Source: Oscillospiraceae bacterium (lineage in GTDB: Bacteria > Bacillota > Clostridia > Oscillospirales > Oscillospiraceae). From it: 64,000 nt of DNA. The DNA lies in assembly GCA_017416685.1 (NCBI GenBank), contig JAFQBN010000003.1, positions 83,655-147,654 on the forward strand, in the 5' to 3' direction. The notes beneath the pieces were generated by a model. It saw nothing but the letters and a program-made list of their open reading frames with translations. It was not told where the DNA came from and ran no database searches. Position 1 is the stretch's first letter, and the number at the start of each line of letters is the position of its first letter. Shown piece after piece: positions 16,445-24,654 of the stretch. A program made the position numbers and the translations under genes.

Positions 16445-19400
16445 TTACTTGAAGTACTCGGCACCGGACTCGAACAGAGGCTGGTGCTTGTTGCCGGGGA
16501 TGTTTACGCCGACAAAGTCGCCGCGGCGTTCCAGATGGCCCATTTTGCCGAAGACGCGGCCGTCGGGGGAGAAGATGCCCTCGATGGCCTGCATGGAGCC
16601 GTTAGGGTTGTGGGCGATGTCCATGGAGGGCTTGCCCGCCTCATCCACGTACTGGGTGGCCACCTGACCGTTGGCGATCAGGCGGTCGATGACCTCCTTG
16701 GGACCGACGAAGCGGCCCTCGCCGTGGGAGATGGGGATGGTGTGCAGATCGTCCACGTTGGACTTGAGCATCCAGGGGGACTGGACGCTGGCCACGCGGG
16801 TGGTGACGTAGCGGGACTGGTGGCGGCCGATGAGGTTGTAGGTCAGGGTGGGGCAGGTGTCGTCCATGGGGCAGATCTCACCGAAGGGGACAAGACCCAG
16901 CTTGACCAGCGCCTGGAAGCCGTTGCAGATACCCAGCATCAGGCCGTCACGGTTCTTCAAAAGGTCCATAATTGCGTCGCTCAGGGCGGGGGAGCGCAGG
17001 AAGGAAGCAATGAACTTGCCGGAACCCTCGGGTTCGTCGCCGCCGGAGAAGCCGCCGGGCAGGACCACCATCTGAGCGGAGCGGATGGCGGACTCCAGCG
17101 CCTTGGCAGACTCGGCCAGGAATTCGGTGGTCAGGTTGCGGACCACCACGATCTCGGGGGCGATACCGGCGCGCTCGCAGGCCCGGGCGGTGTCGTATTC
17201 GCAGTTGGTGCCGGGGAAGACGGGGATGATTGCCTTGGGGCGGGCGATGCGGCTCTTGGCGACGATGGGGGCGCGCTTGTCGCAGGAGGGGGCGGCCACG
17301 GCCTCGGCCTCGCCGGCACGGGTGGCGTACACGCCCTCCAGCACGTCCTCGTTCAGCTTGAGCAGTTCCTCGATGGAAACGGCCTCGCCGGGCAGGGCGA
17401 TGAAGGGGGCCTCGGTGGTCTCACCGATGCGCTTGGCGCAGTCACAGCCGATGTCCTCGGTCAGCTCGGCCACGATGGCGCCGGGGCAGGAGGCATACCA
17501 GGGGGCATCCTCCAGACCGGCCTGGAAGCCGATGCGGTTGCCGAAGGACATGTTCATCACGGCCTCGGCCACGCCGTTCTCCACGGCCCAGGCGGCCTTG
17601 ACCTTGCCGGCGGTGTGCAGGTCGTGGAAGCACTCCCAGGCGGTCTTGCTGTCGGCGGTGTGGAAGAGATAGACGGGGTTGCCCGCCTTCTTGAACTCGG
17701 TGGACAGGACCTTGTCCGCCTTCACGGGGGCAATGGCGAAGGAAATGAGGGTGGGGGGAACATCCATGTCGAGGAAAGAACCGGACATGGAGTCTTTGCC
17801 GCCGATGGCGGCAGCACCCAGCTCCAGCTGGGCATCCAGAGCGCCCAGCAGGGCGGAGAAGGGCTTGCCCCAGCGCTCAGGCTCGGTGCGCAGCTTCTCA
17901 AAGAACTCCTGGAAGGTCAGGTAAGCCTTGCGGTAGTCGCCGCCGGCGGCCACCAGCTTGGCCATGGAGGTATAGACACTGGCGCGGGCGCCGGCATAGG
18001 GGTCCACGCAGGTCAGCTCGGGATCGAAGCCCCAGGACATGATGCTGGCCTGATCGGTCTCCTGACCGGGCAGGACAGGGAACAGGGCGGCCATGGCCTG
18101 AGCGGGGGTGGTCTGAGTCGCACCGCCGAAGGGCATCAGCACGCTGCCGGCGCCGATAGAGCCGTCAAACCGCTCGGTCAGGCCGCGGCGGCTGGCGCAC
18201 TTCAGGCTGCCTGCCATCTCGCGCAGGTTGGCAAAGCGGGGGGCGGTCATGGGGGCGCGGTCCTTGGCGGACACGGACACGGCGGCGTGCTTGACCGCGC
18301 CGTTGGTGTTCAGGAACGCGCGGGACAGGTCGGCGATCTTGGCGCCCTTCCAGTGCATGACCATGCGGGGGGACTCGGTGACCACGGCCACGCGGTAGGC
18401 TTCCAGATTCTCGGCCTGGGCGGCGGCGATGAATTTATCGGCATCCTCGGGGGCGACGACCACGGCCATGCGCTCCTGAGACTCGGAAATGGCCAGCTCG
18501 GTGCCGTCCAGACCGTCGTACTTCTTGCGCACGGCGTCCAGGTCGATGGTCAGACCGTCAGCCAGCTCGCCAATGGCCACGGAAACGCCGCCGGCGCCGA
18601 AGTCGTTGCAGCGCTTGATCAGGCGGGTGACTTCGCCGTTGCGGAACAGGCGCTGGATCTTGCGCTCCTCGGGGGCGTTGCCCTTCTGCACTTCGGAGGC
18701 CATGGTGGTCAGGGACTTCATGTTGTGGCTCTTGGAGGAGCCGGTGGCGCCGCCGATGCCGTCGCGGCCGGTGCGGCCGCCCAGCAGTACCACCACGTCA
18801 CCGGGAGCGGGCCGCTCGCGGCGGACGTTCTCGGCGGGGGCGGCACCGATGACGGCGCCGCACTCCAGACGCTTGGCGATGAAGCCGTCGTGATAGACCT
18901 CGGCCACGTGACCGGTGGCAAGGCCGATCTGGTTGCCGTAGGAGGAGTAACCGGCGGCTGCGGTGGTGGCCAGCTTGCGCTGGGGCAGCTTGCCGGGAGT
19001 GGTCTTGTCAAAGGGGACACGGGGGTCGCCGCCGCCGGTCACGCGCATGGCCTGATGGACATAGACACGGCCGGACAGGGGGTCACGGATACAGCCGCCG
19101 ATACAGGTGGCGGCACCACCGAAGGGCTCGATCTCCGTGGGGTGGTTGTGGGTCTCGTTCTTGAACATGAGCAGCCAGTCCTGCTCCTTGCCGTCTACGG
19201 TGGCGGGGACGTGGATGGAGCAGGCGTTGATCTCCTCACTCTCGTCCAGCTCGGGCAGCAGGCCGCGCTTTTTCAGAGTCTTGCCGCCAATGGTGGCCAG
19301 ATCCATCAGGGTCTGGGGGCGCTTGGCGGCCTTTTCCTCGCCGTAGACCTCCACACGGGCGGCCAGATACCGCTCGTAAGCGGCCTTGACATCGGGATCG

Positions 19401-20125
19401 GCGATATCCACATTGTCGATGTGGGTGGAGAAGGTGGTGTGACGGCAGTGGTCGGACCAATAGGTGTCCACCAGACGCACCTCGGTAATGGTGGGGTCGC
19501 GCTTTTCCTCGTCACGGAAATAGGCCTGCAGGAACTTCAGATCGTCCAGATCCATGGCAAGGCCCAGCTTGTTCAAAAGGTCGGCGAGACCCGCCTCGTC
19601 CAGACAAATGAAGCCGTCTACGGTGGCCACGGAGGTGGGGGCATCATAGGTGCGCTCCAGAGTGTCGGGCTTGTCCATGGAGGCTTCGCGGCACTCCACG
19701 GGGTTGATGAGGTAGCCGCGGATCTTGTCCATATCGGCAACGGACAGCTCGCCCTCCAGCACATAGACGCGGGCGAAAGCGATCAGGGGACGGTCCACGC
19801 CGGCCATGAGCTGGATGCACTGGGCGCAGGAGTCGGCGCGCTGGTCGAACTGACCGGGCAGCGCCTCCACCGCCAGCAGGGTGTGGGCCACGGCGGGGAC
19901 GGGGAACTGTTCCTCATAAACACTGTCTACCTGCGGCTCGGAAAATACAATGCCCTTGGCCTGTTCATACACGGCGGGGTCAATGTGGTCGGCATCGTAG
20001 CGGTTGAGGATGTCGACCCGCTTCAGAGCGGTGACACCCAACTGCTCACGCAGCTGACGGCACAGACCCTGAGCCTCTACGTCGAAGCCGGGGCGCTTTT
20101 GGGAGTAGCAGCGAAAAACACTCAT
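16445..20125 (-). CDS. purL: Phosphoribosylformylglycinamidine synthase, single-chain form
   Basis: Fourth step of purine synthesis: FGAR + glutamine + ATP to FGAM, cytoplasmic. 1226 aa, the large one-chain form in which PurL and PurQ are fused. Synthetase halves hold GGGDPRVPFDKTTPGK, GGRTGRDGIGGATGSSKSHN and GGKDSMSGSF; the C-terminal class I glutamine amidotransferase domain (about from residue 975) shows FPGTNCEYD, GGFSGGDEPEGSGK, the nucleophile Cys in GICNGFQAL and the His in ISHGEGRFVG. The second ATG (20125) is chosen because GGAGG lies 7-8 nt upstream, whereas the ATG two codons earlier would touch it. It lies 33 bases after yfiH on the same strand, likely one operon. Confidence 0.96.
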   Translation of the reverse strand: MSVFRCYSQKRPGFDVEAQGLCRQLREQLGVTALKRVDILNRYDADHIDPAVYEQAKGIVFSEPQVDSVYEEQFPVPAVAHTLLAVEALPGQFDQRADSCAQCIQLMAGVDRPLIAFARVYVLEGELSVADMDKIRGYLINPVECREASMDKPDTLERTYDAPTSVATVDGFICLDEAGLADLLNKLGLAMDLDDLKFLQAYFRDEEKRDPTITEVRLVDTYWSDHCRHTTFSTHIDNVDIADPDVKAAYERYLAARVEVYGEEKAAKRPQTLMDLATIGGKTLKKRGLLPELDESEEINACSIHVPATVDGKEQDWLLMFKNETHNHPTEIEPFGGAATCIGGCIRDPLSGRVYVHQAMRVTGGGDPRVPFDKTTPGKLPQRKLATTAAAGYSSYGNQIGLATGHVAEVYHDGFIAKRLECGAVIGAAPAENVRRERPAPGDVVVLLGGRTGRDGIGGATGSSKSHNMKSLTTMASEVQKGNAPEERKIQRLFRNGEVTRLIKRCNDFGAGGVSVAIGELADGLTIDLDAVRKKYDGLDGTELAISESQERMAVVVAPEDADKFIAAAQAENLEAYRVAVVTESPRMVMHWKGAKIADLSRAFLNTNGAVKHAAVSVSAKDRAPMTAPRFANLREMAGSLKCASRRGLTERFDGSIGAGSVLMPFGGATQTTPAQAMAALFPVLPGQETDQASIMSWGFDPELTCVDPYAGARASVYTSMAKLVAAGGDYRKAYLTFQEFFEKLRTEPERWGKPFSALLGALDAQLELGAAAIGGKDSMSGSFLDMDVPPTLISFAIAPVKADKVLSTEFKKAGNPVYLFHTADSKTAWECFHDLHTAGKVKAAWAVENGVAEAVMNMSFGNRIGFQAGLEDAPWYASCPGAIVAELTEDIGCDCAKRIGETTEAPFIALPGEAVSIEELLKLNEDVLEGVYATRAGEAEAVAAPSCDKRAPIVAKSRIARPKAIIPVFPGTNCEYDTARACERAGIAPEIVVVRNLTTEFLAESAKALESAIRSAQMVVLPGGFSGGDEPEGSGKFIASFLRSPALSDAIMDLLKNRDGLMLGICNGFQALVKLGLVPFGEICPMDDTCPTLTYNLIGRHQSRYVTTRVASVQSPWMLKSNVDDLHTIPISHGEGRFVGPKEVIDRLIANGQVATQYVDEAGKPSMDIAHNPNGSMQAIEGIFSPDGRVFGKMGHLERRGDFVGVNIPGNKHQPLFESGAEYFK

Positions 20126-20158
20126 GTCCATTCCTCCATATATCTGTAAATCTTTTTC

Positions 20159-20971
20159 TCAAAGCAGTTGTATCATAGCGGCCATGCTGCCCCGGGCATT
20201 GCCGACCAGCCGGTGGGACCAGAAAAGGTCCGGACGGCAGGCGGTGCAGTGGTCGGATATGTCGATGTGATTGCCGGTCAGCCCGGCATTGTGCAGGCTC
20301 CCGGCGATGATGCCCCGCAGGTCCACCCGGAAGTGGCCCGGGCCGTCGGGCCGGATGAAGGGAGCAGCCGCGCTGCCGTAGGTTTCCAGCATGGCATCGG
20401 GGACTTCTTTTTGGGTCTGGAAACAGCATCCGCCGATGGCCGGGCCGATAGCGGCGATGATGTTCTCCTGCCGGCTGCCGAAGCGGTCAGCCATGACCTG
20501 CACCGCTTTGGGTACGATGGCCATGGCGGTGGAGCGCCAGCCGGAGTGGACGGCGGCCACACAGCGGGCAACCGGGTCGTAGAGCAGTACCGGCACGCAG
20601 TCGGCGGTGAAGACGGTCAGGCACAGACCGGGAACGTTGGTCACAAGGCCGTCCGCCTCATAAGGGGCGGGTTCACACAGGGCGACGCCCAAGTCTGCTT
20701 CGGTGACGACATGGATGTTGGCGGTGTGGATCTGCCGGCTTTTGATCACGCGGTCATGGTCGGCGCCGATGGCGGCGCAGAACCGGCGGTAGTTTTCCGC
20801 CACCCGGGCGGGGTCGTCCCCGCGGTTGTAGCCCAGATCCAAGCTGTCGAAGGGGGCGGAACTGACGCCGCCCAGACGGGTGGAGAACCCGTGGGCGATG
20901 CCGCCTGCCGCGGTCAGCAGGGTGCTGGACAGATGGGGAACAGGGTGGGACGAGTCAAGAATAACAGACAA
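20159..20971 (-). CDS. YfiH/laccase-domain family protein (peptidoglycan editing factor / purine nucleoside phosphorylase type)
   Basis: About 270 aa, member of the multicopper polyphenol oxidase-like family (YfiH/YlmD), whose studied members act on purine nucleosides in the cytosol and, in E. coli, affect peptidoglycan precursor fidelity. Conserved residues are visible: KSRQIHTANIH, ADGLVTN, the Cys in FTADCVPVLLYDP, and the His in AAVHSGWRST, which form the Zn/Cu site. No ATG fits; I choose TTG at 20971, 5-6 nt after GGGAGGGC. A TTG five codons further upstream lacks a ribosome site. It has a promoter at 21011-21039 and precedes purL, consistent with a purine link. Confidence 0.9.
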   Translation of the reverse strand: MSVILDSSHPVPHLSSTLLTAAGGIAHGFSTRLGGVSSAPFDSLDLGYNRGDDPARVAENYRRFCAAIGADHDRVIKSRQIHTANIHVVTEADLGVALCEPAPYEADGLVTNVPGLCLTVFTADCVPVLLYDPVARCVAAVHSGWRSTAMAIVPKAVQVMADRFGSRQENIIAAIGPAIGGCCFQTQKEVPDAMLETYGSAAAPFIRPDGPGHFRVDLRGIIAGSLHNAGLTGNHIDISDHCTACRPDLFWSHRLVGNARGSMAAMIQLL

Positions 20972-21010
20972 GAAAGGCCCTCCCAACGATCAGTTTGAAA
21001 ATCAACCTTT

Positions 21011-21039
21011 ATTTTATAATAAAAGTGTCGTTCTGACAA
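21011..21039 (-). promoter_or_regulatory. Sigma-A promoter of yfiH-purL
   Basis: Minus strand TTGTCA (plus 21034-21039), 17 bases, TAAAAT (21011-21016). Confidence 0.7.
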
Positions 21040-21103
21040 GCGGTTGAAACGGAAAAATGCGGAGGAATTTACCCGGGAGAATGGGTGATGATACCCAAAA
21101 GGT

Positions 21104-21874
21104 TCATACGTAGTCCCACATACCCCGGACGGACACTTCACCGGCATTCAGGGCGGCGACGGAGCCGTCCTCATAGCGGACCTGCAGGCGGAAGTGATCG
21201 TCGATGCCCTCGGCCACGGCGGGGGTGGCCCCGTCGGGGGAGAGAACACGGACATTTTGGCCCAAAGTAACGCAATCGGCACGATACTGGGACAAATACT
21301 TCTGCCGGTCATGAGGGAAGCTCCGGTACATCTCGTCCAACGCGGCGATGATGCAGCGGGTAAGGGTGTCGCGGTCAAAATCCTGACCCAGCCACAGGGA
21401 CACAGAGGTTGCCATGTCCCGCAGTTCCGGGTCAAAATCCTCGCGCCTGTGCGACAGGTTGATGCCGATGCCGACCACCACGTGGGACAGGGTGCCGTCG
21501 GGGTTCAGGGCAAGCTCGGTCAAGATGCCGCCCAGTTTGCGTCTGTCGGCGATCAAATCGTTGATCCACTTGACCTTCGGGCGTTTGCCACAGGCGGCCT
21601 CAATGCCGTCGCACACGGCCACGGCGGTCCAGGCGGTCAGCTCCGGCACGTCGATGGCAGGCAGGTTGGGGCGCACAAGCACGGACATGTACAGACCAAG
21701 GCCCCCGGTGGATTGAAAGCTGCGGCCTCGGCGGCCCCGGCCGGCGGTCTGCCGGTCGGCAATGACCACAAGGCCCTCCTGCGCGCCGTTGGCAGCAAGG
21801 GACATCAGATATGTGTTGGTGGAGTCGATGCTGTCCAGCCGGATAATTTCCCGGCCGATGATGGGTCGGTCCAT
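21104..21874 (-). CDS. birA: Biotin-[acetyl-CoA-carboxylase] ligase, monofunctional
   Basis: Attaches biotin to biotin-carboxyl-carrier proteins, cytoplasmic. 256 aa. The biotin-adenylate binding motif GRGRRGRSF (about residues 44-52), DSTNTYL near the N-terminus, KVKWINDLI and GGILTE are all present, followed by the small C-terminal SH3-like domain. There is no N-terminal helix-turn-helix, so unlike E. coli BirA it should not act as a repressor. The ATG at 21874 is preceded by a GGGAGG ribosome site. Divergent from yabP. Confidence 0.94.
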   Translation of the reverse strand: MDRPIIGREIIRLDSIDSTNTYLMSLAANGAQEGLVVIADRQTAGRGRRGRSFQSTGGLGLYMSVLVRPNLPAIDVPELTAWTAVAVCDGIEAACGKRPKVKWINDLIADRRKLGGILTELALNPDGTLSHVVVGIGINLSHRREDFDPELRDMATSVSLWLGQDFDRDTLTRCIIAALDEMYRSFPHDRQKYLSQYRADCVTLGQNVRVLSPDGATPAVAEGIDDHFRLQVRYEDGSVAALNAGEVSVRGMWDYV

Positions 21875-21943
21875 GGACTTCCTCCCGTTGAACGATTTGG
21901 TACGCTACCATTATAAAACATTTCCGTTCCGCCGTCCAGCGGT

Positions 21944-21970
21944 ATATTCAAAGGCCCTGTCCCATAAAGT
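21944..21970 (+). promoter_or_regulatory. Candidate sigma-E sporulation promoter of yabP
   Basis: ATATT (21944-21948), 14 bases, CATAAAGT (21963-21970) fits the mother-cell sigma-E consensus (ATATT, 14-15, CATACAnT) and lies 22 bases before the yabP ATG. yabP and yabQ are known sigma-E targets in Bacillus. No sigma-A promoter is seen here. Confidence 0.55.
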
Positions 21971-21991
21971 GAAAGGAAAGGAGTGAGGAAA

Positions 21992-22279
21992 ATGGCATAC
22001 GATACTCAGACCATGCAGGAGGGGATGCACCGCCTGACTCTGGAGGACCGGAACCGGCTGACGGTCAGCGGGGTGGAGGAAGTGGAGAGCTTTGACGAGA
22101 GCGGCATCGTCATGGTCACCGGACAGGGGACACTGGTGGTGCGGGGCAGCGGTCTGCACATTGAGCAGCTGAGCGTGGACGGCGGACAGCTGCGGGTGGA
22201 AGGACAGGTAGACTGCCTGACTTATGAGGACACGGGCAGCCGGGGCGGAGGCGGTTTCTTCAGCCGGTTGCTGCGGTAA
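21992..22279 (+). CDS. yabP: Sporulation protein YabP
   Basis: 95-aa YabP/YqfC-family protein needed for spore coat/cortex formation in the mother cell. The family core is visible: HRLTLEDRNRLTVSGVEEVESFDE near the N-terminus and a second block with GSGLHIEQLSVDGGQLRVEG, a small all-beta fold. The ATG at 21992 has AAGGAG 8-9 nt upstream, preferred over a GTG three codons earlier. First of the cluster yabP-yabQ-divIC-yabR, the stop codon directly abutting the yabQ start (TAAATG). Shows that the organism belongs to an endospore-forming lineage. Confidence 0.92.
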   Translation: MAYDTQTMQEGMHRLTLEDRNRLTVSGVEEVESFDESGIVMVTGQGTLVVRGSGLHIEQLSVDGGQLRVEGQVDCLTYEDTGSRGGGGFFSRLLR

Positions 22280-22984
22280 ATGGAGATCGATGTGGCCCGG
22301 CAGGGGTGGGCGATGCTGCAATCCCTGCTGCTGGGGGGCGGCGCGGGGTTGGCGTATGACCTTTCGCGGGTGCTGCGGGTACGGATGAAAATACGGGGAC
22401 TGGGTGCGCTGCTGGACCTGCTGTTCTGGTTTGGTCTGACTGTGGTGCTGTTCCTGTGGTCGCTGGAGGCGTGGGGCGGCCGGGTACGGATGTACGGAGC
22501 TGCGGGGATGCTGGCAGGCGGGGTGATCTACTTTCGGTTTCTCAGCCCGTGGGTGCTGCGTTTGGCCTACCGCGGGGCGGATCTGGTGGAATTTTTGGTT
22601 CGTTTGGTACTTCTGCCCATGAAAGGGGTCTTTTTCCTGCTGAAAAAACTCGAAATTTTTGCAAAAAATAGCTTTTCTTATGGCTGCAAATGGTATAAAA
22701 TAAGGAAGCTGAATTGGGAAAGCCGCCGCAGAGCGGCGCACAGGAACGGAGGTGGCTGTCATGCAGGTGAAACGGGCGGGACTTTTGACCAAGATCGTGG
22801 TACTGGCACTGCTGATCTACATGGCCACGGCACTGCTGGACCTGCGGGGCAAGCTGCAGGACTACCGGGCCGAGCAGGCAGCCCTTTCCGCACAGGTGGC
22901 TCAGGTACAGCAGGAAAACGCCGAGCTGTCCCACGCGGTGGAACACAAGGACGATCCCGACGTGCTGGAGCAGGTGGCCCGTGA
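22280..22984 (+). CDS. yabQ: Sporulation protein YabQ, C-terminus extended over divIC
   Basis: Membrane protein needed for spore cortex formation. The first about 150 aa match YabQ: MEIDVARQGWAMLQSLLLGG, several hydrophobic helices between residues 10 and 105, and then a basic segment (FLLKKLEIFAKN). The frame stays open to 234 aa, so the last about 75 codons overlap divIC in another frame. That tail is Gly/Arg/Ala/Thr-rich with no family resemblance (HAGETGGTFDQDRGTG), probably a read-through tail or the result of a lost stop codon. Start ATG abuts the yabP stop, suggesting translational coupling. Confidence 0.85.
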   Translation: MEIDVARQGWAMLQSLLLGGGAGLAYDLSRVLRVRMKIRGLGALLDLLFWFGLTVVLFLWSLEAWGGRVRMYGAAGMLAGGVIYFRFLSPWVLRLAYRGADLVEFLVRLVLLPMKGVFFLLKKLEIFAKNSFSYGCKWYKIRKLNWESRRRAAHRNGGGCHAGETGGTFDQDRGTGTADLHGHGTAGPAGQAAGLPGRAGSPFRTGGSGTAGKRRAVPRGGTQGRSRRAGAGGP

Positions 22985-23036
22985 CAAGGGCTTTGTCTAC
23001 GCGCAGGAGCGGGTGTTCGTGGATCCCACCAACTGA
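22761..23036 (+). CDS. divIC: Septum formation initiator (DivIC/FtsB family)
   Basis: 91-aa bitopic cell-division protein that forms a complex with FtsL and DivIB at the septum. Short basic N-terminus, one membrane helix (about residues 10-28, VVLALLIYMATALL), then a coiled coil (about 32-65, with QAALSAQVAQVQQENAELS) and the conserved end VARDKGFVYAQERVFVDP. The ATG at 22761 has GGAGG 8 nt upstream; it lies inside the extended yabQ frame, overlapping it by about 224 bases. Position between yabQ and yabR is the standard Firmicute order. Confidence 0.93.
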   Translation: MQVKRAGLLTKIVVLALLIYMATALLDLRGKLQDYRAEQAALSAQVAQVQQENAELSHAVEHKDDPDVLEQVARDKGFVYAQERVFVDPTN

Positions 23037-23077
23037 TCGTGTCCCAATATATATTACAGAGGGGTTTTAAGTAAGCT

Positions 23078-23539
23078 ATGGAGTTTGAAGTAGGTTCTGT
23101 TGTTGAAGGAAAGGTCACCGGTATTACCAAGTTCGGCGCATTTGTGTCCCTGCCCGGGGGCAAGTCCGGTTTGGTACATATTTCCGAGATCGCCTATTCC
23201 TACGTCAGCGAGGTCAGCGAGCATCTGAAGGAAGGCCAGGAAGTCAAGGTGAAGGTCATCAATATCGATGACGCCAACCGCATCAACCTGTCCATCAAGC
23301 AGGCGACTGCCCCCCCGGCCCGTCCGGCGGCACCCGCCCAGCGCCCGCCCCGTCCTGCGGGTCCCCGCAATGACGGCAACCGAGCGCCCGCCTTCAATTC
23401 CCGCCCCGCTGCCAGCAAGGAGCCTGTGGATTTCGAAGATCGGCTCAAGCAGTTTATGCAGGCCTCCGACAGCAAGCTGTCCGAGCTGCGCTACATCGAA
23501 AAAAAAGGCAGCTCCCGCCGCGGGAACGGCCGCAGATAA
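23078..23539 (+). CDS. yabR: S1-domain RNA-binding protein (YabR-like)
   Basis: 153-aa cytoplasmic protein. An S1 RNA-binding domain occupies residues 1-72 (GSVVEGKVTGITKFGAFVSL, GLVHISEIAYSYV, VKVKVINIDDANRINLSIKQ). It is followed by a disordered Pro/Arg/Ala-rich linker (about 75-115) and a short conserved C-terminal piece (DFEDRLKQFMQASDSKLSEL) with a basic end. YabR-type proteins are thought to bind RNA or ribosomes; the precise role is not known. Last gene of the yabP cluster, followed by an intrinsic terminator. Confidence 0.9.
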   Translation: MEFEVGSVVEGKVTGITKFGAFVSLPGGKSGLVHISEIAYSYVSEVSEHLKEGQEVKVKVINIDDANRINLSIKQATAPPARPAAPAQRPPRPAGPRNDGNRAPAFNSRPAASKEPVDFEDRLKQFMQASDSKLSELRYIEKKGSSRRGNGRR

Positions 23540-23545
23540 CAAACC

Positions 23546-23581
23546 AACGCACCGCAGTCACCAGATTGCGGTGCGTTTTTA
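23546..23581 (+). terminator. Intrinsic terminator of the yabP-yabR cluster
   Basis: 11-bp stem (23546-23556 / 23567-23577) followed by TTTTTAT-type T run, just after the yabR stop. Confidence 0.88.
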
Positions 23582-23592
23582 TGTCTGCGGGC

Positions 23593-23686
23593 AAAAAAGC
23601 GGCGTCCGCCTGCCAAAGCAGGGGACGCCGCAAACCGGAGTTGAGAATGAACGTGCGCAGATCCGTCTGCGCTTGGTTGAGCTGCA
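23593..23686 (-). ncRNA. Candidate small RNA, about 95 nt, unknown family
   Basis: On the minus strand a promoter (plus 23692-23721: TTGACA, 17-18 bases, TTACAC/TACACT) is followed, about 90 bases on, by a very stable hairpin (23599-23631; arms GCGGCGTCC and GGACGCCGC plus inner GCCTGC/GCAGG) and six T (23593-23598), a complete intrinsic terminator. Between them is a second hairpin (GCGCAGA/TCTGCGC, about 23655-23672) flanked by CTCAAC motifs. No plausible reading frame is inside. It lies in the gap between yabR and hpf, opposite to both. I do not recognise it as SRP RNA, 6S RNA or tmRNA. Confidence 0.6.
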
Positions 23687-23691
23687 CGCAT

Positions 23692-23721
23692 AGTGTAACA
23701 GAGATTACCAATAAATGTCAA
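23692..23721 (-). promoter_or_regulatory. Sigma-A promoter of the candidate small RNA
   Basis: Minus strand TTGACA (plus 23716-23721); -10 either TACACT (23692-23697, spacer 18) or TTACAC (spacer 17). Confidence 0.65.
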
Positions 23722-23809
23722 TCGGGAGGGCCGTCGAAGGGTGTCAAAAGGATATTTTTTCCAAACTTTTCAAAAAATTTACAAAAAAGTGTGGAAATTC
23801 CCGCGCCGT

Positions 23810-23818
23810 ATGGTATAA
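23810..23818 (+). promoter_or_regulatory. Extended -10 promoter of hpf
   Basis: TGGTATAAT, an extended -10 element around 23810-23818 with no good -35, about 78 bases upstream of the hpf start codon. Confidence 0.55.
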
Positions 23819-23895
23819 TACTGACAAGGATGTGAGGCATCCGTGCCGGACATCCGGGAACACACCGCCCTTTGGGGTGAAAGGAGCTGACACGC

Positions 23896-24435
23896 ATGAA
23901 GTTTACGTTCGCAGACAAGAAGATCAACCTGCCCAACTACATTCACAACTATGCCGAGAAAAAGGTGGGCAAGCTGGATCGCTACTTCAAGGAGGATGCC
24001 GCCGCCGCAGTCACCTTCAGTGTAGAAAAGGACCGGAACAAGGTGGAGATCACCATCCGGTCCGGCAGCACCATCCTGCGCGTGTCCGAGAGTACCAGCG
24101 ATATGCTGGCATCCATCGACTCTGCCGTCACCATGCTGGAGCGGCAGATCCGCAAGAACAAGACCCGCCTGGAAAAGCGTCTGCGTCAGGGCGCGTTCGA
24201 GCGCACTGTGGATGAGGAGAGTACCTTCGTCCCCGTGACGGAGGAGGGGGAGTATGACATCGTACGCACCAAGACTTTCCCAATCAAACCCATGACCCGG
24301 GATGAGGCTATTTTGCAGATGAACCTGCTCAGCCACAACTTCTATGCCTTTAAGGATGAGGCGGCCGGCGGTGCCTTTGCCGTGGTCTATCGCCGCAATG
24401 ACGGCGGCTACGGCCTGATCGAAGACGAAACCTGA
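23896..24435 (+). CDS. hpf: Ribosome hibernation promoting factor, long form
   Basis: 179-aa protein (HPF/RaiA family) that dimerises 70S ribosomes into inactive 100S particles in stationary phase or stress. N-terminal ribosome-binding domain (about 1-100: MKFTFADKKINLPNYIHNY, EKKVGKLDRYFKE, DMLASIDSAVTMLERQIRK) and the C-terminal dimerisation domain of long HPF (about 120-175: IVRTKTFPIKPMTRDEAILQ, GHNFYAFKDE-like, YRRNDGGYGLIE). Length is typical of Firmicute long HPF. ATG at 23896 follows AAAGGAG by about 9 nt. Own promoter and terminator. Confidence 0.96.
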   Translation: MKFTFADKKINLPNYIHNYAEKKVGKLDRYFKEDAAAAVTFSVEKDRNKVEITIRSGSTILRVSESTSDMLASIDSAVTMLERQIRKNKTRLEKRLRQGAFERTVDEESTFVPVTEEGEYDIVRTKTFPIKPMTRDEAILQMNLLSHNFYAFKDEAAGGAFAVVYRRNDGGYGLIEDET

Positions 24436-24448
24436 TCAAAATCTGCAA

Positions 24449-24480
24449 GCCGGGGTGCGAAAATTCGCACCCCGGCTTTT
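24449..24480 (+). terminator. Intrinsic terminator of hpf
   Basis: 13-bp perfect stem (24449-24461 / 24464-24476) followed by TTTT. Confidence 0.88.
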
Positions 24481-24536
24481 GCTTTTGGCAAACAATGGCG
24501 TCATTGCAGAAAATTTGAAATTTCGTCAAGAAAAAC

Positions 24537-24565
24537 TTGCAATTTGGGTGTCGAGATAGTATAAT
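24537..24565 (+). promoter_or_regulatory. Sigma-A promoter of the branched-chain amino-acid transporter operon
   Basis: TTGCAA (24537-24542), 17 bases, TATAAT (24560-24565), about 90 bases upstream of the binding-protein gene. Confidence 0.85.
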
Positions 24566-24654
24566 CACTTCATATCCATGCACAAGTGTCTTTTAACGGT
24601 GGACATTACCGATAAAAAGATACACAAATCCAATCAAAAAGGAGAAAACAAGTT

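Noticed and set aside
23599-23700. Plus-strand raiA-type leader of hpf at 23.6-23.7 kb
   Set aside because: hpf has its own extended -10 promoter at about 23810, downstream of these hairpins, while promoter and T-run terminator fit a minus-strand RNA.
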